From the NCBI GenBank assembly GCA_017993835.1, contig JAGOLX010000023.1, positions 1-64,000 on the forward strand: a DNA stretch of 64,000 bases, given 5' to 3'. The DNA is from Phycisphaerae bacterium (GTDB taxonomy: Bacteria; Planctomycetota; Phycisphaerae; Sedimentisphaerales; Anaerobacaceae). The translations under genes and the position numbers were made by a program. Below the pieces are notes generated by a model. The model ran no database searches and was not told the DNA's origin. It worked only from the letters and a program-made list of their open reading frames with translations. The stretch's first letter is position 1. The number at the start of each line of letters is the position of its first letter. Shown here in pieces: positions 26,782-36,359 of the stretch.

Positions 26782-27537
26782 TCATGCGCAGGTCGCGGCC
26801 ACAATCCCGTAGGAGACGTTGGCGAGGCCGTGAAAGAGGATGGGCGCCAGGAGGGAGCGGGTCCGCACGAACAGCCAGGCCAGGAGCAGGCCGGGCAGGA
26901 ACGTCAGGGCCGATACTATCTGACCCTGGACGGCGACGTGGGCCAGTGCGAAACACGCTGCGGAGACCAGGATGGCGATCCGCTGCCGGGCCTGTGGAGA
27001 CAGGCGCCGCTCGCCCAGCCACCTCATGGCGTTGGCCTGGACATACCCACGGAAGAATACTTCTTCGGCTGTTGCCACATAGAGGAACTGATAGAGCACC
27101 CAGGTCGGCAGGCTTTGTCCTTCCGCCAGGACCGGCTGCAAAGGAATCGGTACGCCCGACAGAGCCAGCCGCCATACGACGAAGCAGACCGCGGGCAGAG
27201 TGCACAAGCACGGCAGCACGACCGTTCTGAGGGCGAGCCCCCGATGCTCGCGGGTCAGTCCGATCGGTGGGAAGTCCCGCCTGGCGATCCACGTCGGCGC
27301 CAGGGCGGCGGCGACCAGCACACAGGGGATCAGGAACCACTGAAGGTCCGCGGCGTCGCCGACGTGGAGCAGGCGGACCACTGCGATGGCGCCCAGGGCC
27401 ACTACGGCTGTTTCCGCGGCCAGTCGCCCGGGCGACTGCGCCCGGGCGGTCGGCGTCGCCAGAGATCCGGGCTCAGGGAGAGTGCAGACGCCTACGGCGC
27501 CGTGTGGACCTCCAGACTGATCCTGCGGCTCGTTCAT
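26782..27537 (-). CDS. CPBP-family glutamic intramembrane protease, candidate C-terminal sorting enzyme
   Basis: The protein has 251 residues from the ATG at 27535-27537, which overlaps the stop of the giant secreted protein as ATGA. Several transmembrane helices are present. The three Rce1/CAAX-protease motifs are intact: AEEVFFRG (EExxxR, near 158), FALAH (FxxxH, near 199) and HGLANVSYG (HxxxN-type, near 237). In Haft's work on myxosortases, proteases of this family process Cys-containing C-terminal signals such as MYXO-CTERM and Synerg-CTERM. The translational coupling to a protein with exactly such a tail makes it the likely cognate sorting enzyme. That role is inferred. Confidence 0.8.
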   Translation of the reverse strand: MNEPQDQSGGPHGAVGVCTLPEPGSLATPTARAQSPGRLAAETAVVALGAIAVVRLLHVGDAADLQWFLIPCVLVAAALAPTWIARRDFPPIGLTREHRGLALRTVVLPCLCTLPAVCFVVWRLALSGVPIPLQPVLAEGQSLPTWVLYQFLYVATAEEVFFRGYVQANAMRWLGERRLSPQARQRIAILVSAACFALAHVAVQGQIVSALTFLPGLLLAWLFVRTRSLLAPILFHGLANVSYGIVAATCA

Positions 27538-30500
27538 GACTCGATGCATTTTACCGCTCGTCTCTTGTCTCTGCGCCGAAGGATGATCATGGCGACGACC
27601 ACGAGGCCGTACGGGACCAGCAGGTGCCTGGGCGAGCCGTTGGCGTGCGGGGAAAGGGAGCAGCCGCCGCCACCGCCGCCGTCGTTGCTGCTGGACGCGA
27701 TCACCGGAGAGTCGTCGGCGACGACATAGTACGGCGTGAAGTGCGTCGTCTTGAATCGCAGCGCGCACAACTCATCGCTGATCGTGATATGCTCGATGTC
27801 GGTGATGCCTTGCTGGCTCAGTCCGCCGGTGAGGGAGTCGTACCAGTAGGCACTGGCTCGACCGCTCGCGTCCGAGACCGCATACGGGATCGTCACCGTC
27901 ACTGCCTTGTCGAAGTCGACGCCGCTGGGCCCGAAGTCGTAGCTGCCCAGGCAATCGCTCGACGAGACGAGCGGATTGAGGATCTTCGAGATGGTGATTC
28001 GCAGGTCCGTCGGGCAGGCGCCTGCCGGCACGACGATGGAGACGTCGTCGGTATCGGTGATTGCCGCAGGACTTGTGCCGACGGTGGCTCCTGTTGCCGC
28101 GGCGACCAGGGTCGAGTGCAGCGGAGTGGAATCGACGTACGTCGTCGCTGCACAGTAGATTTCCGTCGCGGTGGTGCGGTCGTCCGTCCAGATGACGTAG
28201 GGTTGGCCGGCAGCCGTCACCGCGATGACCGGTTCGCTCTGGTTGGCCTCGCTGCCGCCGTCGCCGATGAGGATGTTCGTCTTGCCGGCGCCGGAACCGA
28301 TTTCCGCGAAATACACGTCTGTGTCGGCGCCGTAGGCGCCGATGTTCCTCGCGTCCTGCCAGCAGACGAAGACCTTGCCGTCGGCCGAGCAGGCGATGGC
28401 CGGATCGCTCTGGGCGGCGCCGGAGGTGTCATCGATCAGGCTGGCGCCGGTCACCGGGGCGCCGGGCAGGCCGCTGGACGAAGCACAGCAGATATCCGTG
28501 TCGCCCGACGCGCTATCCACCCACACCCAGTGCAGGAACGAGCCGCCCGGCGCGATCGCCAGGGCCGGATCGGTCTGAGAGCCGGCGCTGGTGACCAGGG
28601 GGTGATTGGCCCAGGAACTCGCGGACGAGGCTCCGTAGATGTCCGCCAGGCCGTTTCGCTTGTCCGTCCAGACGAGATACGCCGTGTTGCCTGCGTCCAC
28701 GGCCATGTCCGGCGCAAGCTGATCCGAAGCATCCGTCGTGACCGCCGACGTGGTGACGCTCGCGAAGGCATTCGTCGAACTCGCGACGTAGATGTCCTGA
28801 TTGCCGCTGCGGTCGTCCTGCCACGCGACGTACGCCCGCGCGGGCGATCCGCTGTCGATCGCCACGACCGGCGTGATTTCGTTGTCGTTGGAGTCGGTGA
28901 CGAGGGTCGCCCGTGTGAAGGTCTTGCCGTCGGAGGCGAGGGAGACGAAGACGTCCCAGTTGCCTCGACGATTGTCCTGCCAGACGACGTACAGAGTGCC
29001 GTTGCTGCCCAGTGCAACGTCCGGATTGCACTGGTCGGCGGCGTCCGTCGTGACCTGCACGGGCGTCTCAAAGGCCTCTTTTCCCGCCGGCAACTGAGCG
29101 ATGTAGATGTCCCTCGCCCCCTCCGGGCCGGCGTGCCAGGCCGCCCAGATGTTGCCGTCGGAATCCGCCACTGTCGCGGGGCTTGCGGTAGTGGCCTCGT
29201 TGGCTTCGCTGACCTGGATGTTGGTGCCGAAGGCTCGCATCTCCGTCGTGAACGAGTACGAAACCTCGGACATCGTGTTGCCCATGAGGTCGGTGGCGTT
29301 CACCGTCACGGTCACCGTGTGATCGAAGTCGAACAGTCCGTCGCGCTGGTAGATGAACTCGTAGTCGTTCTTGGCGCCGGACCGGCTGCATCGTCCGGAT
29401 GTGCCGGTATACAGGGTTGTGTCGCCCTCATAGATGAGTTCGCCGTCGACGGTGATTCGGACGGAACCGGCGTCCACGCCTCTTCCGGCGTCCGTCACGT
29501 GGAGCGTGACCACGTTGTTCAGCGGGACCTGGATGGTCCCCGCGGCGGGGGACTGCCGGGCCACCGTCGGGGGACTCTGGTCCGCCGAAGTGCTCACGAC
29601 CGTGACTGTGACGGTCTCGGAATCGGTGCTCTCGCCATCGTCGGCGACGAAGGTGATTTCGTAGGAGCCGACTTGATCGGCCGCGGGAGTCCAGGTGAAG
29701 CTCTGGCCCGAGAAACTCGCGCCGGAGGGGAGCCCGGTGGCGGAGTACGTCGGCGTGCCGCCGTCCGCGTCGACCGCGGAAACGGTGAACGACAGCGTGT
29801 CGTCCTGATCGACCGAACGATCTCCGATCTCGGCCAGCGCGGGAGCGCGGTTGACGTTGACGACCGAGATCGTGATAGTCTTGGAGTCCTGGGCCAGGCC
29901 GTCGCTGGCCACGAACGTCACGCTGTAGTCGCCCGCCTGATCGTAGCCGGGCGTCCAGGCGAAAGTCCGCCCGGTGAACGTGGCTCCGGTCGGGAGGCCG
30001 GATGCGGAGTAGGTGATGGCATCGCCGTCGGCGTCGGCGGCGCTGATCGAGAAGCCGACCGCCTGATTCTCATTGGCGGTCTTGTTCCCGATGGCGCCGA
30101 GAACCGGTGCGTCGTTCGACCGGGTCACCGTGATCGTAAGGGTCTCGGAGTCCTGGTTCGAGCCATCGCTGACGGTGAAGGTCACCTGATGGGTCCCGAT
30201 GTCGCTGGCGGACGGCGTCCACGTGAAGGTCCGGTTCGAGAACGTGGCTCCCGTGGGAAGTCCGGCGGCGGTGTAGGTCAACGCATCGCCATTGGCGTCG
30301 GTGGCGCTGACCGTGAACGTCAGGGTTTCGCCCTGAGCCACCTGTCTGCTTCCGATGTGCGACAGGACGGGGGCGTTGGCATCGCCGGTTACAGGCCAGA
30401 TGGGGCCGTACTGTGCCCTGTACGTGTCCCACATGTTGCGCGTGAAGGACCCGAGTCCCGACCACCAGCCGGAGTATTCGCCGTCAGCCGCGGTGAAAGC

Positions 30501-32021
30501 CATATACCGATCCGTGTAGTCAAAGTACGCGTTGTGGTTCCACAGTTCCTTGGCGCCCTCGGTCAACAGAGCCGCCAAGGCGGTCGTGTGAAACGGCGGG
30601 CCGGCAACCACCCGATAATTGGCCTGCAATGCCTTGTTGCTCGTCTCCGGTTGAGAGGAATGCCTGATACCCCACTCCGGCAACCCGATGTCCGCCGCGC
30701 TGTACGGGACCTGCTCTGCGATGCGGGGGTCCGGCGCCCACTTGGAACTGTTGGTGATGTCCACGTCCAACTGGGCGACATAGAACGTCTGATCATCCTC
30801 GCCGAAATGGATGTAATCGGGGGGGATATTCCCCGGCCCGTATCCATTTGTGTATAGGTAATCGCCTGATTTCTGACCAATGGCCTTCATCTCGCTGTCG
30901 TTCAGCATCAATCCGGCGAAGAGAATGGGCCACTTGCGTCCGCCGGCCACTCCGCCGTCGTTGAACCAGTTGATTATGCCTCCGGCGGCAACGATCCCAT
31001 AGAAGTCGATCCCCACCTGAACGAAACGGCACAGAAGCGTCTCCTTCGCCTCGGGTGCGAAGTCCAGATGCAGCATCAGAGCACCGATGCCGATCTGTTC
31101 GTGCATCTCTCGTCCGTAATTCGGCATGTTCAGGCTGGGGTGGGTGTAGTCATTCCTCCAACTCGGGAAATGATCCAGCCAGGGGGCAGCGAAGTAGTCC
31201 GCGACGGTCTCCAGGGCGGGCGTCTTACTGACCGGAGGCAGCCTCTTGAGCAACGAGTAGTTCAGCATGCTCTTGTTGAACTTGATGGTCTTGTCGGAGC
31301 CGCAGTACGGAGGTCGGAAGCTGCCTGCCGCGGCGGGGGACGGCAGCACCGTCAGGACCGCCGCTCGCACTAGTTGCGGCCTTTGGTGTGGCGCATCCGC
31401 ACTGATGGACGACACAAGAGACGAGTGCGCCGCGAGAGTGAGTGGCTTTGCAGCGGAGAGGCCCCACGCAACGTTCAGGGCCTCGTCATAGGGGATCGTG
31501 ACTCCGCTGATGGTATTGTCATACCCTATGGAACTACTGAGCGGATCGGGGTTCACCATCGAACCGTTCTTCACGTGGTCATCGACGGACGTCGACGCGG
31601 GGTCGATCCCGATGATCTTTACCGGACCCACGACCCAGAAATCGCCGTTGACGAAGTGGCCGACGGAATGGTAGCCATCGAACTTCCATGTGATCTCGAA
31701 CTGCTGGAGCGCCTTGGCCTTGTAAGAGACGTGCTGGGGCCACGCTGCGGCGTAGGTGGCCAAATCCGCCTGCTGGATGAAGACCGTATCGCCGCTGGCC
31801 GCTCCGGACTGCACGCGGCTCAGAGTCTTCCATGGTGCAGCGGCGGTGCCCGCGTTACCGTCGTTTCCATTGGCGGTGTCCAGGTAATACTCCGCCGCCT
31901 GGACGGGGGATATCGCCGCGATCAGGATGGCGAAAGAAGCCAAGCATATCCGGAGCGTGCGCTCTCCCGAGAAACGAATCTCGCCCTCACCTCGCTGCGT
32001 CGCCGATCTGCACAATGCCAT
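27534..32021 (-). CDS. Giant secreted Ig-repeat protein with Gly6-Cys C-terminal sorting signal
   Basis: The protein has 1495 residues from the ATG at 32019-32021 (GGGGG just upstream). The signal peptide ends near residue 43 (ISPVQA/AEYY). The first 540 residues form a lyase/hydrolase-like helical region (DYFAAPWLDHFPSWRNDYTH) that I do not recognise. Three putative-Ig (He_PIG) repeats follow (about 553-805, each with LPTGATF or LPSGASF and FTWTP), then a beta domain and six or more BNR/TolB-like blades (WAAWHAGPEGARDIYIAQ; YVAWQDDRSGNQDIYVAS). The tail has GGGGGGCSLSP (Cys near 1455), one hydrophobic helix and RRRDKRR: the tripartite layout of Cys-type sorting signals. Probably exported and surface-anchored. 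Confidence 0.8.
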   Translation of the reverse strand: MALCRSATQRGEGEIRFSGERTLRICLASFAILIAAISPVQAAEYYLDTANGNDGNAGTAAAPWKTLSRVQSGAASGDTVFIQQADLATYAAAWPQHVSYKAKALQQFEITWKFDGYHSVGHFVNGDFWVVGPVKIIGIDPASTSVDDHVKNGSMVNPDPLSSSIGYDNTISGVTIPYDEALNVAWGLSAAKPLTLAAHSSLVSSISADAPHQRPQLVRAAVLTVLPSPAAAGSFRPPYCGSDKTIKFNKSMLNYSLLKRLPPVSKTPALETVADYFAAPWLDHFPSWRNDYTHPSLNMPNYGREMHEQIGIGALMLHLDFAPEAKETLLCRFVQVGIDFYGIVAAGGIINWFNDGGVAGGRKWPILFAGLMLNDSEMKAIGQKSGDYLYTNGYGPGNIPPDYIHFGEDDQTFYVAQLDVDITNSSKWAPDPRIAEQVPYSAADIGLPEWGIRHSSQPETSNKALQANYRVVAGPPFHTTALAALLTEGAKELWNHNAYFDYTDRYMAFTAADGEYSGWWSGLGSFTRNMWDTYRAQYGPIWPVTGDANAPVLSHIGSRQVAQGETLTFTVSATDANGDALTYTAAGLPTGATFSNRTFTWTPSASDIGTHQVTFTVSDGSNQDSETLTITVTRSNDAPVLGAIGNKTANENQAVGFSISAADADGDAITYSASGLPTGATFTGRTFAWTPGYDQAGDYSVTFVASDGLAQDSKTITISVVNVNRAPALAEIGDRSVDQDDTLSFTVSAVDADGGTPTYSATGLPSGASFSGQSFTWTPAADQVGSYEITFVADDGESTDSETVTVTVVSTSADQSPPTVARQSPAAGTIQVPLNNVVTLHVTDAGRGVDAGSVRITVDGELIYEGDTTLYTGTSGRCSRSGAKNDYEFIYQRDGLFDFDHTVTVTVNATDLMGNTMSEVSYSFTTEMRAFGTNIQVSEANEATTASPATVADSDGNIWAAWHAGPEGARDIYIAQLPAGKEAFETPVQVTTDAADQCNPDVALGSNGTLYVVWQDNRRGNWDVFVSLASDGKTFTRATLVTDSNDNEITPVVAIDSGSPARAYVAWQDDRSGNQDIYVASSTNAFASVTTSAVTTDASDQLAPDMAVDAGNTAYLVWTDKRNGLADIYGASSASSWANHPLVTSAGSQTDPALAIAPGGSFLHWVWVDSASGDTDICCASSSGLPGAPVTGASLIDDTSGAAQSDPAIACSADGKVFVCWQDARNIGAYGADTDVYFAEIGSGAGKTNILIGDGGSEANQSEPVIAVTAAGQPYVIWTDDRTTATEIYCAATTYVDSTPLHSTLVAAATGATVGTSPAAITDTDDVSIVVPAGACPTDLRITISKILNPLVSSSDCLGSYDFGPSGVDFDKAVTVTIPYAVSDASGRASAYWYDSLTGGLSQQGITDIEHITISDELCALRFKTTHFTPYYVVADDSPVIASSSNDGGGGGGCSLSPHANGSPRHLLVPYGLVVVAMIILRRRDKRRAVKCIES

Positions 32022-32101
32022 AGAATCCCCCGAGACCCTCTTTGCCATTCCGTGCCAGGCTGCGCGGCGCATCGAGGGCCAGAATAAGTACCTTTGAGCA
32101 A

Positions 32102-32131
32102 ATTGTAGCAAACAACCGGTTATCTGAACAA
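32102..32131 (-). promoter_or_regulatory. Candidate promoter of the giant protein / protease operon
   Basis: Minus strand: TTGTTC (32126-32131), an 18-base spacer and TACAAT (32102-32107). About 80 bases upstream of the preferred start codon. Confidence 0.5.
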
Positions 32132-32365
32132 ATCTATTGGCGGATTCTCCCGGCCGGATCCCCTGCGGCGCGGGGGATGGGCCTTCATGAGTCGGCTCTG
32201 GGCGTCGGTGATTGCACGCACGAGGCGGTGGTCGAAGCCGCCATCGCGGACGTGGCAGAGCGGATCAGACGTTCGGCACGCCGCTTTCTCGGACGCGGGC
32301 TGCTTTGGGGTCCAGCGCCGCCAGCGGAGGCCCGCCGGCGGCCGAACCCGATTCGCGTTTTTGGC

Positions 32366-32394
32366 TTGAGTTGCCCGGATAGCACACCGATAAT
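32366..32394 (+). promoter_or_regulatory. Candidate promoter of the exopolysaccharide locus
   Basis: TTGAGT (32366-32371), a 17-base spacer and GATAAT (32389-32394), about 170 bases upstream of the epsI-like start. Confidence 0.5.
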
Positions 32395-32570
32395 AGGCCT
32401 GAAGTGTCGCGAAGTGCTGCTTTCAGATCGCCGGACTGCCATGGCTTGGCACTCCCGGCGTTGGGGCGGGCCACCTTCGGGGTTCGGTCTGGTTATGGGT
32501 GATATGGGCAAACAGCATACTACTCCAGGGGTATCCATATTGGCGTATTCCTTCGGCGGGGGTATCGATC

Positions 32571-33356
32571 ATGTGCTTGCGAGGAAGTGATTCACTGAAG
32601 TTCCGCGTGAAGGGGGTCGTCTCCGTTCCTGTGGCGGCCCTCGTCAGCATGGTGTTGCTGCTCGCGGCCGGCGTGGCCTATCGAGTCGCTGCTTCGGCTT
32701 GGGGCAAACGGTCCGATATGAACATCCGTCTGCCGGTCCCTCTGAACACCATCCCTCGTCAGATCGGCGGTTGGATCGGCGAGGATCTGAGGATCGAGGC
32801 GGCCACCGAGGAGTACATGAAGACCAACTTCGCGGATGACTACGTGAGCCGCAGGTACGTCAACAGGACCGAGCGGCTTCTCGCGGATGCCTACGTGGTC
32901 TACTGCTCGACGCGCCCGTCCGGCATACTCGGGCACAGGCCGCAGATCTGCTATCCCGGAAGCGGGTACGAATGGGACGGCACAATACAGTCGGACTTCA
33001 CCACCCAATCCGGCAGGAAGATCGAATGCCTGATTCACAGCTTTCACAGGAAGCCCCCCGACTTCCTGCAGGTGTATGTGCTGAATTTCTACGTTCTCAA
33101 CGGGCGGATTACGCTGAGCGAGAACGACTTCTCCAGTCTGTTTGACCGCAGGCCGAATCTGGATGGGGATCTCGCCAGATATGTGGCCCAGGTTCAGATC
33201 AGTTCGTTCAACACGGAGTCTCCGGCTCGCGCCTTGGCGTCACAGATGGCGGACATCATCCTCCGGTTCCTCCCGGATCCGGAAGGGCGTGTCGCCGTAG
33301 CCGACGTCCTGGCGGATGCCAATCAGACGGCGGGAACGTCCCAGGGCGGACGCTAA
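32571..33356 (+). CDS. epsI: EpsI-type exosortase-associated protein (DUF3485 family)
   Basis: The protein has 261 residues from the ATG at 32571 (GGCGGGGGT upstream); the frame extends 24 codons further without support. One N-terminal transmembrane helix (about 15-38, VPVAALVSMVLLLAAGVAY) anchors a periplasmic domain with the EpsI signature: PLNTIPRQIGGWIGEDLRI, VVYCSTRPSGILGHRPQICYPGSGYEW, then VYVLNFYVLNGRI. EpsI proteins accompany exosortases in polysaccharide loci. Here the exosortase gene is 22 kb away at the other end of the locus. First gene of the plus-strand cluster. Confidence 0.85.
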   Translation: MCLRGSDSLKFRVKGVVSVPVAALVSMVLLLAAGVAYRVAASAWGKRSDMNIRLPVPLNTIPRQIGGWIGEDLRIEAATEEYMKTNFADDYVSRRYVNRTERLLADAYVVYCSTRPSGILGHRPQICYPGSGYEWDGTIQSDFTTQSGRKIECLIHSFHRKPPDFLQVYVLNFYVLNGRITLSENDFSSLFDRRPNLDGDLARYVAQVQISSFNTESPARALASQMADIILRFLPDPEGRVAVADVLADANQTAGTSQGGR

Positions 33357-33421
33357 TTGCCCTCTCGAATATCGAAGTGACGTAACTGTAGTGCTGACAA
33401 AGGATTGTATCTGTCTGTCCC

Positions 33422-33574
33422 ATGTCGCCGACGGGGACGGAGTCTGCCCTGTTCGACCGCTGCGAGACGAGGATTATCCATCGCGGTCGCGACGACCAGC
33501 AACATGTGTTCACCTCGCGACACGTGGGCATGCTCCACGCGACAACTTCCAGAGAGCTGATGAAAGGACAGTGA
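33422..33574 (+). CDS. Possible 50-residue ORF of unknown function
   Basis: An ATG-to-TGA frame of 50 codons (MSPTGTESALFDRCETRIIH...) fills most of the 222-bp gap between epsI and the aminotransferase gene and ends 4 bases before it. No ribosome site precedes the ATG. It may be a remnant rather than a gene. Confidence 0.2.
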   Translation: MSPTGTESALFDRCETRIIHRGRDDQQHVFTSRHVGMLHATTSRELMKGQ

Positions 33575-33578
33575 GCAC

Positions 33579-34730
33579 GTGATTGAGCGCTTTGAGAAAC
33601 CCATCTATGTGACGCAACCGGTTCTGCCTCGGCTCGATGTATTCTGTGAGCGGCTGAAGGAGATCTGGAACAACCGGTGGCTCACCAACAACGGTCCGAT
33701 TGTCCAGCGGTATGCGAAGAGGCTCTGTGAGTACATGGAGCTGGACAGCGTGTGCCTCTTCAGCAACGGCACATTGGCGCTTCAGATCGGGTTGCAGGGC
33801 ATGCGAGTGTCCGGGGAAGTCATCACGACTCCGTTCACCTTTGTTGCCACGGCCCATGCGATGTCCTGGAACAGAGTGCGTCCGGTGTTCGTCGACATCG
33901 AGCCCGACTACTACACGTTGGATCCGGAGAAGGTGGAGGCGGCGATCACCCCCTGGACGACGGCGATCCTCCCCGTGCACGTCTACGGTCATCCGTGCAA
34001 GCTCGATGCCCTGGCCGATATTGCCCGTCGGCACGGCCTGCTCCTGATCTACGACGCTGCCCATGCGTTCGGGGTCCGTGTCGCCGGCAAGCCGATCGCC
34101 CACTACGGCGACCTGAGCATGTTCAGCTTCCATGCGACGAAGTTGTACCACTCGATTGAAGGCGGCCTGCTGGCCTTCCAGAACCCGAGACTCACGAAGA
34201 CCTTCGACTACCTGAAGAACTTCGGCTTCGAGAACGAGGTGGAGGTCGTGACGCCTGGGACCAACGCCAAGATGAACGAGTTCCAGGCCCTGATGGGCGA
34301 GCTGATCCTGGACGAGATGCCGACGATCATCGAGAAACGCAGACAGTTGTACGAGCGATACCACCAACTGTTGGCGGATGTGCCCGGCATTCAACTCGTC
34401 CCGCCGTTGGGGGCGGACGTGACCTACAACTATGCCTACATGCCGGTCGAGGTGGACGTGGAGCGGTTCGGCTTGTCCCGGGACGGTCTCTACGAGGAGT
34501 TGAAGAAGTACAACGTCTTCTCACGTTGTTACTTCTACCCCCTGGTCTGCGATTTCGCCTGTTATCGCTCCGTTCCGGTGAGCGATCCGCTGACGGTTGC
34601 CCGGTCGGCGGCCGCCAGAATCCTGACGCTGCCCATCTACTCGGATCTGGCCCTGGGTGACGTGGAACGAATCTGTGAGATCATTCGCCACGTGGGGGGG
34701 ACCGCCCACCGGACTGGCGGTTCACGATGA
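33579..34730 (+). CDS. DegT/DnrJ/EryC1-family sugar aminotransferase
   Basis: The protein has 383 residues and a GTG start with AAAGGA 10 nt upstream. It is a fold-type I PLP enzyme: WLTNNGPIVQRYAKRL, LFSNGTLALQIGLQGM, ITTPFTFVATAHAM, IYDAAHAFGV, and the Schiff-base Lys in FHATKLYHSIEGG (near 188). The family transfers an amino group, usually from glutamate, to a keto group of an NDP-sugar, making amino-deoxy sugars for polysaccharides. The closest type seems to be the VioA/FdtB/RfbE branch, but the sugar cannot be deduced. Its end overlaps the flippase start by 4 bases. Confidence 0.9.
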   Translation: MIERFEKPIYVTQPVLPRLDVFCERLKEIWNNRWLTNNGPIVQRYAKRLCEYMELDSVCLFSNGTLALQIGLQGMRVSGEVITTPFTFVATAHAMSWNRVRPVFVDIEPDYYTLDPEKVEAAITPWTTAILPVHVYGHPCKLDALADIARRHGLLLIYDAAHAFGVRVAGKPIAHYGDLSMFSFHATKLYHSIEGGLLAFQNPRLTKTFDYLKNFGFENEVEVVTPGTNAKMNEFQALMGELILDEMPTIIEKRRQLYERYHQLLADVPGIQLVPPLGADVTYNYAYMPVEVDVERFGLSRDGLYEELKKYNVFSRCYFYPLVCDFACYRSVPVSDPLTVARSAAARILTLPIYSDLALGDVERICEIIRHVGGTAHRTGGSR

Positions 34731-36190
34731 CCGAGTCTCTGCGGAAAAAAGCCGAACGAGGGGCGCTGTGGAGCTTTGTCAATGCGGCCGGCAGCCGAAT
34801 GGTGCAGGTCGTGATCGGCATTATCCTGGCCCGCGTGCTCTTGCCCGCCGAATTCGGGCTGATCGGGATGCTGACGATCTTCATGGCCGTGGCGCAGATC
34901 TTTCTGCAGAGCGGCTTCGGCGTGGCCCTCATCCAGAAGAAGGAGGTCACTCAGGCGGACACTAGCTCCGTCTTCTACTTCAACGTGATCATCGGCCTGG
35001 CGCTGGCGGGGCTGTTGTGTCTAGCGGCCCCATGGATCGCCGCATTCTACGGTGAGCCGGTCCTATTGCCTCTGACGAGGGCGATGTCGCTCTTGCTCGT
35101 GATCGGCTCCTTCGGCGTCGTCCAGACCGCCATGCTGATCCGCGCGATTGCCTTCAAGATACAGGCCAAGGTCAGCCTGGTCTCGGTGCTGTGTTCCGGC
35201 GTGCTGGGCGTAATCATGGCCTACACCGGGTTCGGCGTGTGGAGTCTCGTCGGGCAGCAGATCTCCATGACGCTGCTGAACGTCGTGCTGCTGTGGGTGT
35301 TCAACCGCTGGCGACCCAGTCTGGTCTTCAGTTTCCACGCCCTGCGGCAGATGTTCACCTTCGGATCCCGGATGCTCGCGTCGAATCTGCTGAATGGAGT
35401 GTTCGAGAACATCTACTACCCTGTGATCGGCAAGCTCTTTCGTCCTGCCGACCTGGGTTTCTACACTCGCGCCCAGCATCTGGTGGACCTCCCCTCCCGG
35501 ACGGTGGTCGCGATGGCTACGCAGGTGAGTCTGCCGGTGTTTTCGGCGATTCAGGACGACACCGCCCGGCTCAAGAGCGGATTGCAGAGGGTTCTCTGTC
35601 TGCTGGTCTTCGTCAATACGCCGCTCATGGTCATCCTGGCCGCAGCGGCCTCGTCCACCGTGGAGGTGTTGCTCACCGAGAAGTGGCTTCCCTGCGTGGG
35701 GTATCTGCAATTGTTGTGCGTTCAGGGCGTGTTTCTTCCGCTGCACGCGTTGAATCTGAACGTCCTGATGGCCAAGGGCCGATCGGATCTGTTCCTGCGT
35801 CTGGAGATCCTCAAGAAGGGGCTCACCGCCGCCAACGTGGTGGTGAGCTGGCGATGGGGCATCACGGCAATCATTATTGGGCAGCTCATCGTCTCTGTCA
35901 TCTCATACTTCCTGAACAGCTACTACAGCGGGAAGTTGCTCGACTACTCCGCCCGGAGTCAGTTGCGAGATATTGCGGGGTACCTTCTCACCGCCACCGT
36001 GGCGGGCCTGGGCGCATATGCCCTGCAGTATGTCGGCCTTCCGAACCAGATGCTGTTGCTGGCAGCTCAGGTTGTCTTCGGACTGGCCGCGTACCTGTTG
36101 CTGTGCCGCCTGTTCCGCCTGCCCGCCTTGGGCGACGGCTGGCGTATGGTGGCTGAGAGGCTGCCCGGCCTCGCACGATTGGGTGTGTGA
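34727..36190 (+). CDS. Wzx/WzxC-type polysaccharide flippase
   Basis: The protein has 487 residues and about 12-14 hydrophobic helices. It starts MTESLRKKAERGALWSFVNAAGSRMVQVVIGIILARVL, the typical N-terminus of the MOP-superfamily polysaccharide exporters (LLPAEFGLIGM; FGSRMLASNLLNGVFENIYY; LGFYTRAQHLVDLPS). It would flip lipid-linked repeat units across the inner membrane. The ATGA overlap with the preceding aminotransferase gene indicates coupling. Confidence 0.92.
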   Translation: MTESLRKKAERGALWSFVNAAGSRMVQVVIGIILARVLLPAEFGLIGMLTIFMAVAQIFLQSGFGVALIQKKEVTQADTSSVFYFNVIIGLALAGLLCLAAPWIAAFYGEPVLLPLTRAMSLLLVIGSFGVVQTAMLIRAIAFKIQAKVSLVSVLCSGVLGVIMAYTGFGVWSLVGQQISMTLLNVVLLWVFNRWRPSLVFSFHALRQMFTFGSRMLASNLLNGVFENIYYPVIGKLFRPADLGFYTRAQHLVDLPSRTVVAMATQVSLPVFSAIQDDTARLKSGLQRVLCLLVFVNTPLMVILAAAASSTVEVLLTEKWLPCVGYLQLLCVQGVFLPLHALNLNVLMAKGRSDLFLRLEILKKGLTAANVVVSWRWGITAIIIGQLIVSVISYFLNSYYSGKLLDYSARSQLRDIAGYLLTATVAGLGAYALQYVGLPNQMLLLAAQVVFGLAAYLLLCRLFRLPALGDGWRMVAERLPGLARLGV

Positions 36191-36359
36191 TGCAGCAGGG
36201 CACAGTGCAGAGTGTCCGCCGTGTCGTGCGAATCGGGGGCTGTGGAAGGCGACTCAGACGACGGTTCGCGATCTGTGTTTGGCTGGAGCCTGATGGTGAA
36301 AGCTGACGGAGTCTATCACGAGGGAGCCAAAGGCTGTATGGGCCTTGACGGAGTGTTCC

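Larger units (their letters stand above)
32022..32570. other. Divergent intergenic region with two promoter candidates
   Basis: This 549-bp gap separates the leftward giant secreted protein gene from the rightward exopolysaccharide locus. Apart from a leftward and a rightward promoter candidate I see no supported gene. The rightward leader would be about 170 nt long and GC-rich, so RNA-level control is possible, but no known riboswitch was recognised. Confidence 0.6.

Noticed and set aside
27624-30857. Plus-strand frame of 1077 codons opposite the giant Ig-repeat protein
   Set aside because: Antisense shadow; the periodic composition just mirrors the repeats of the real minus-strand protein.
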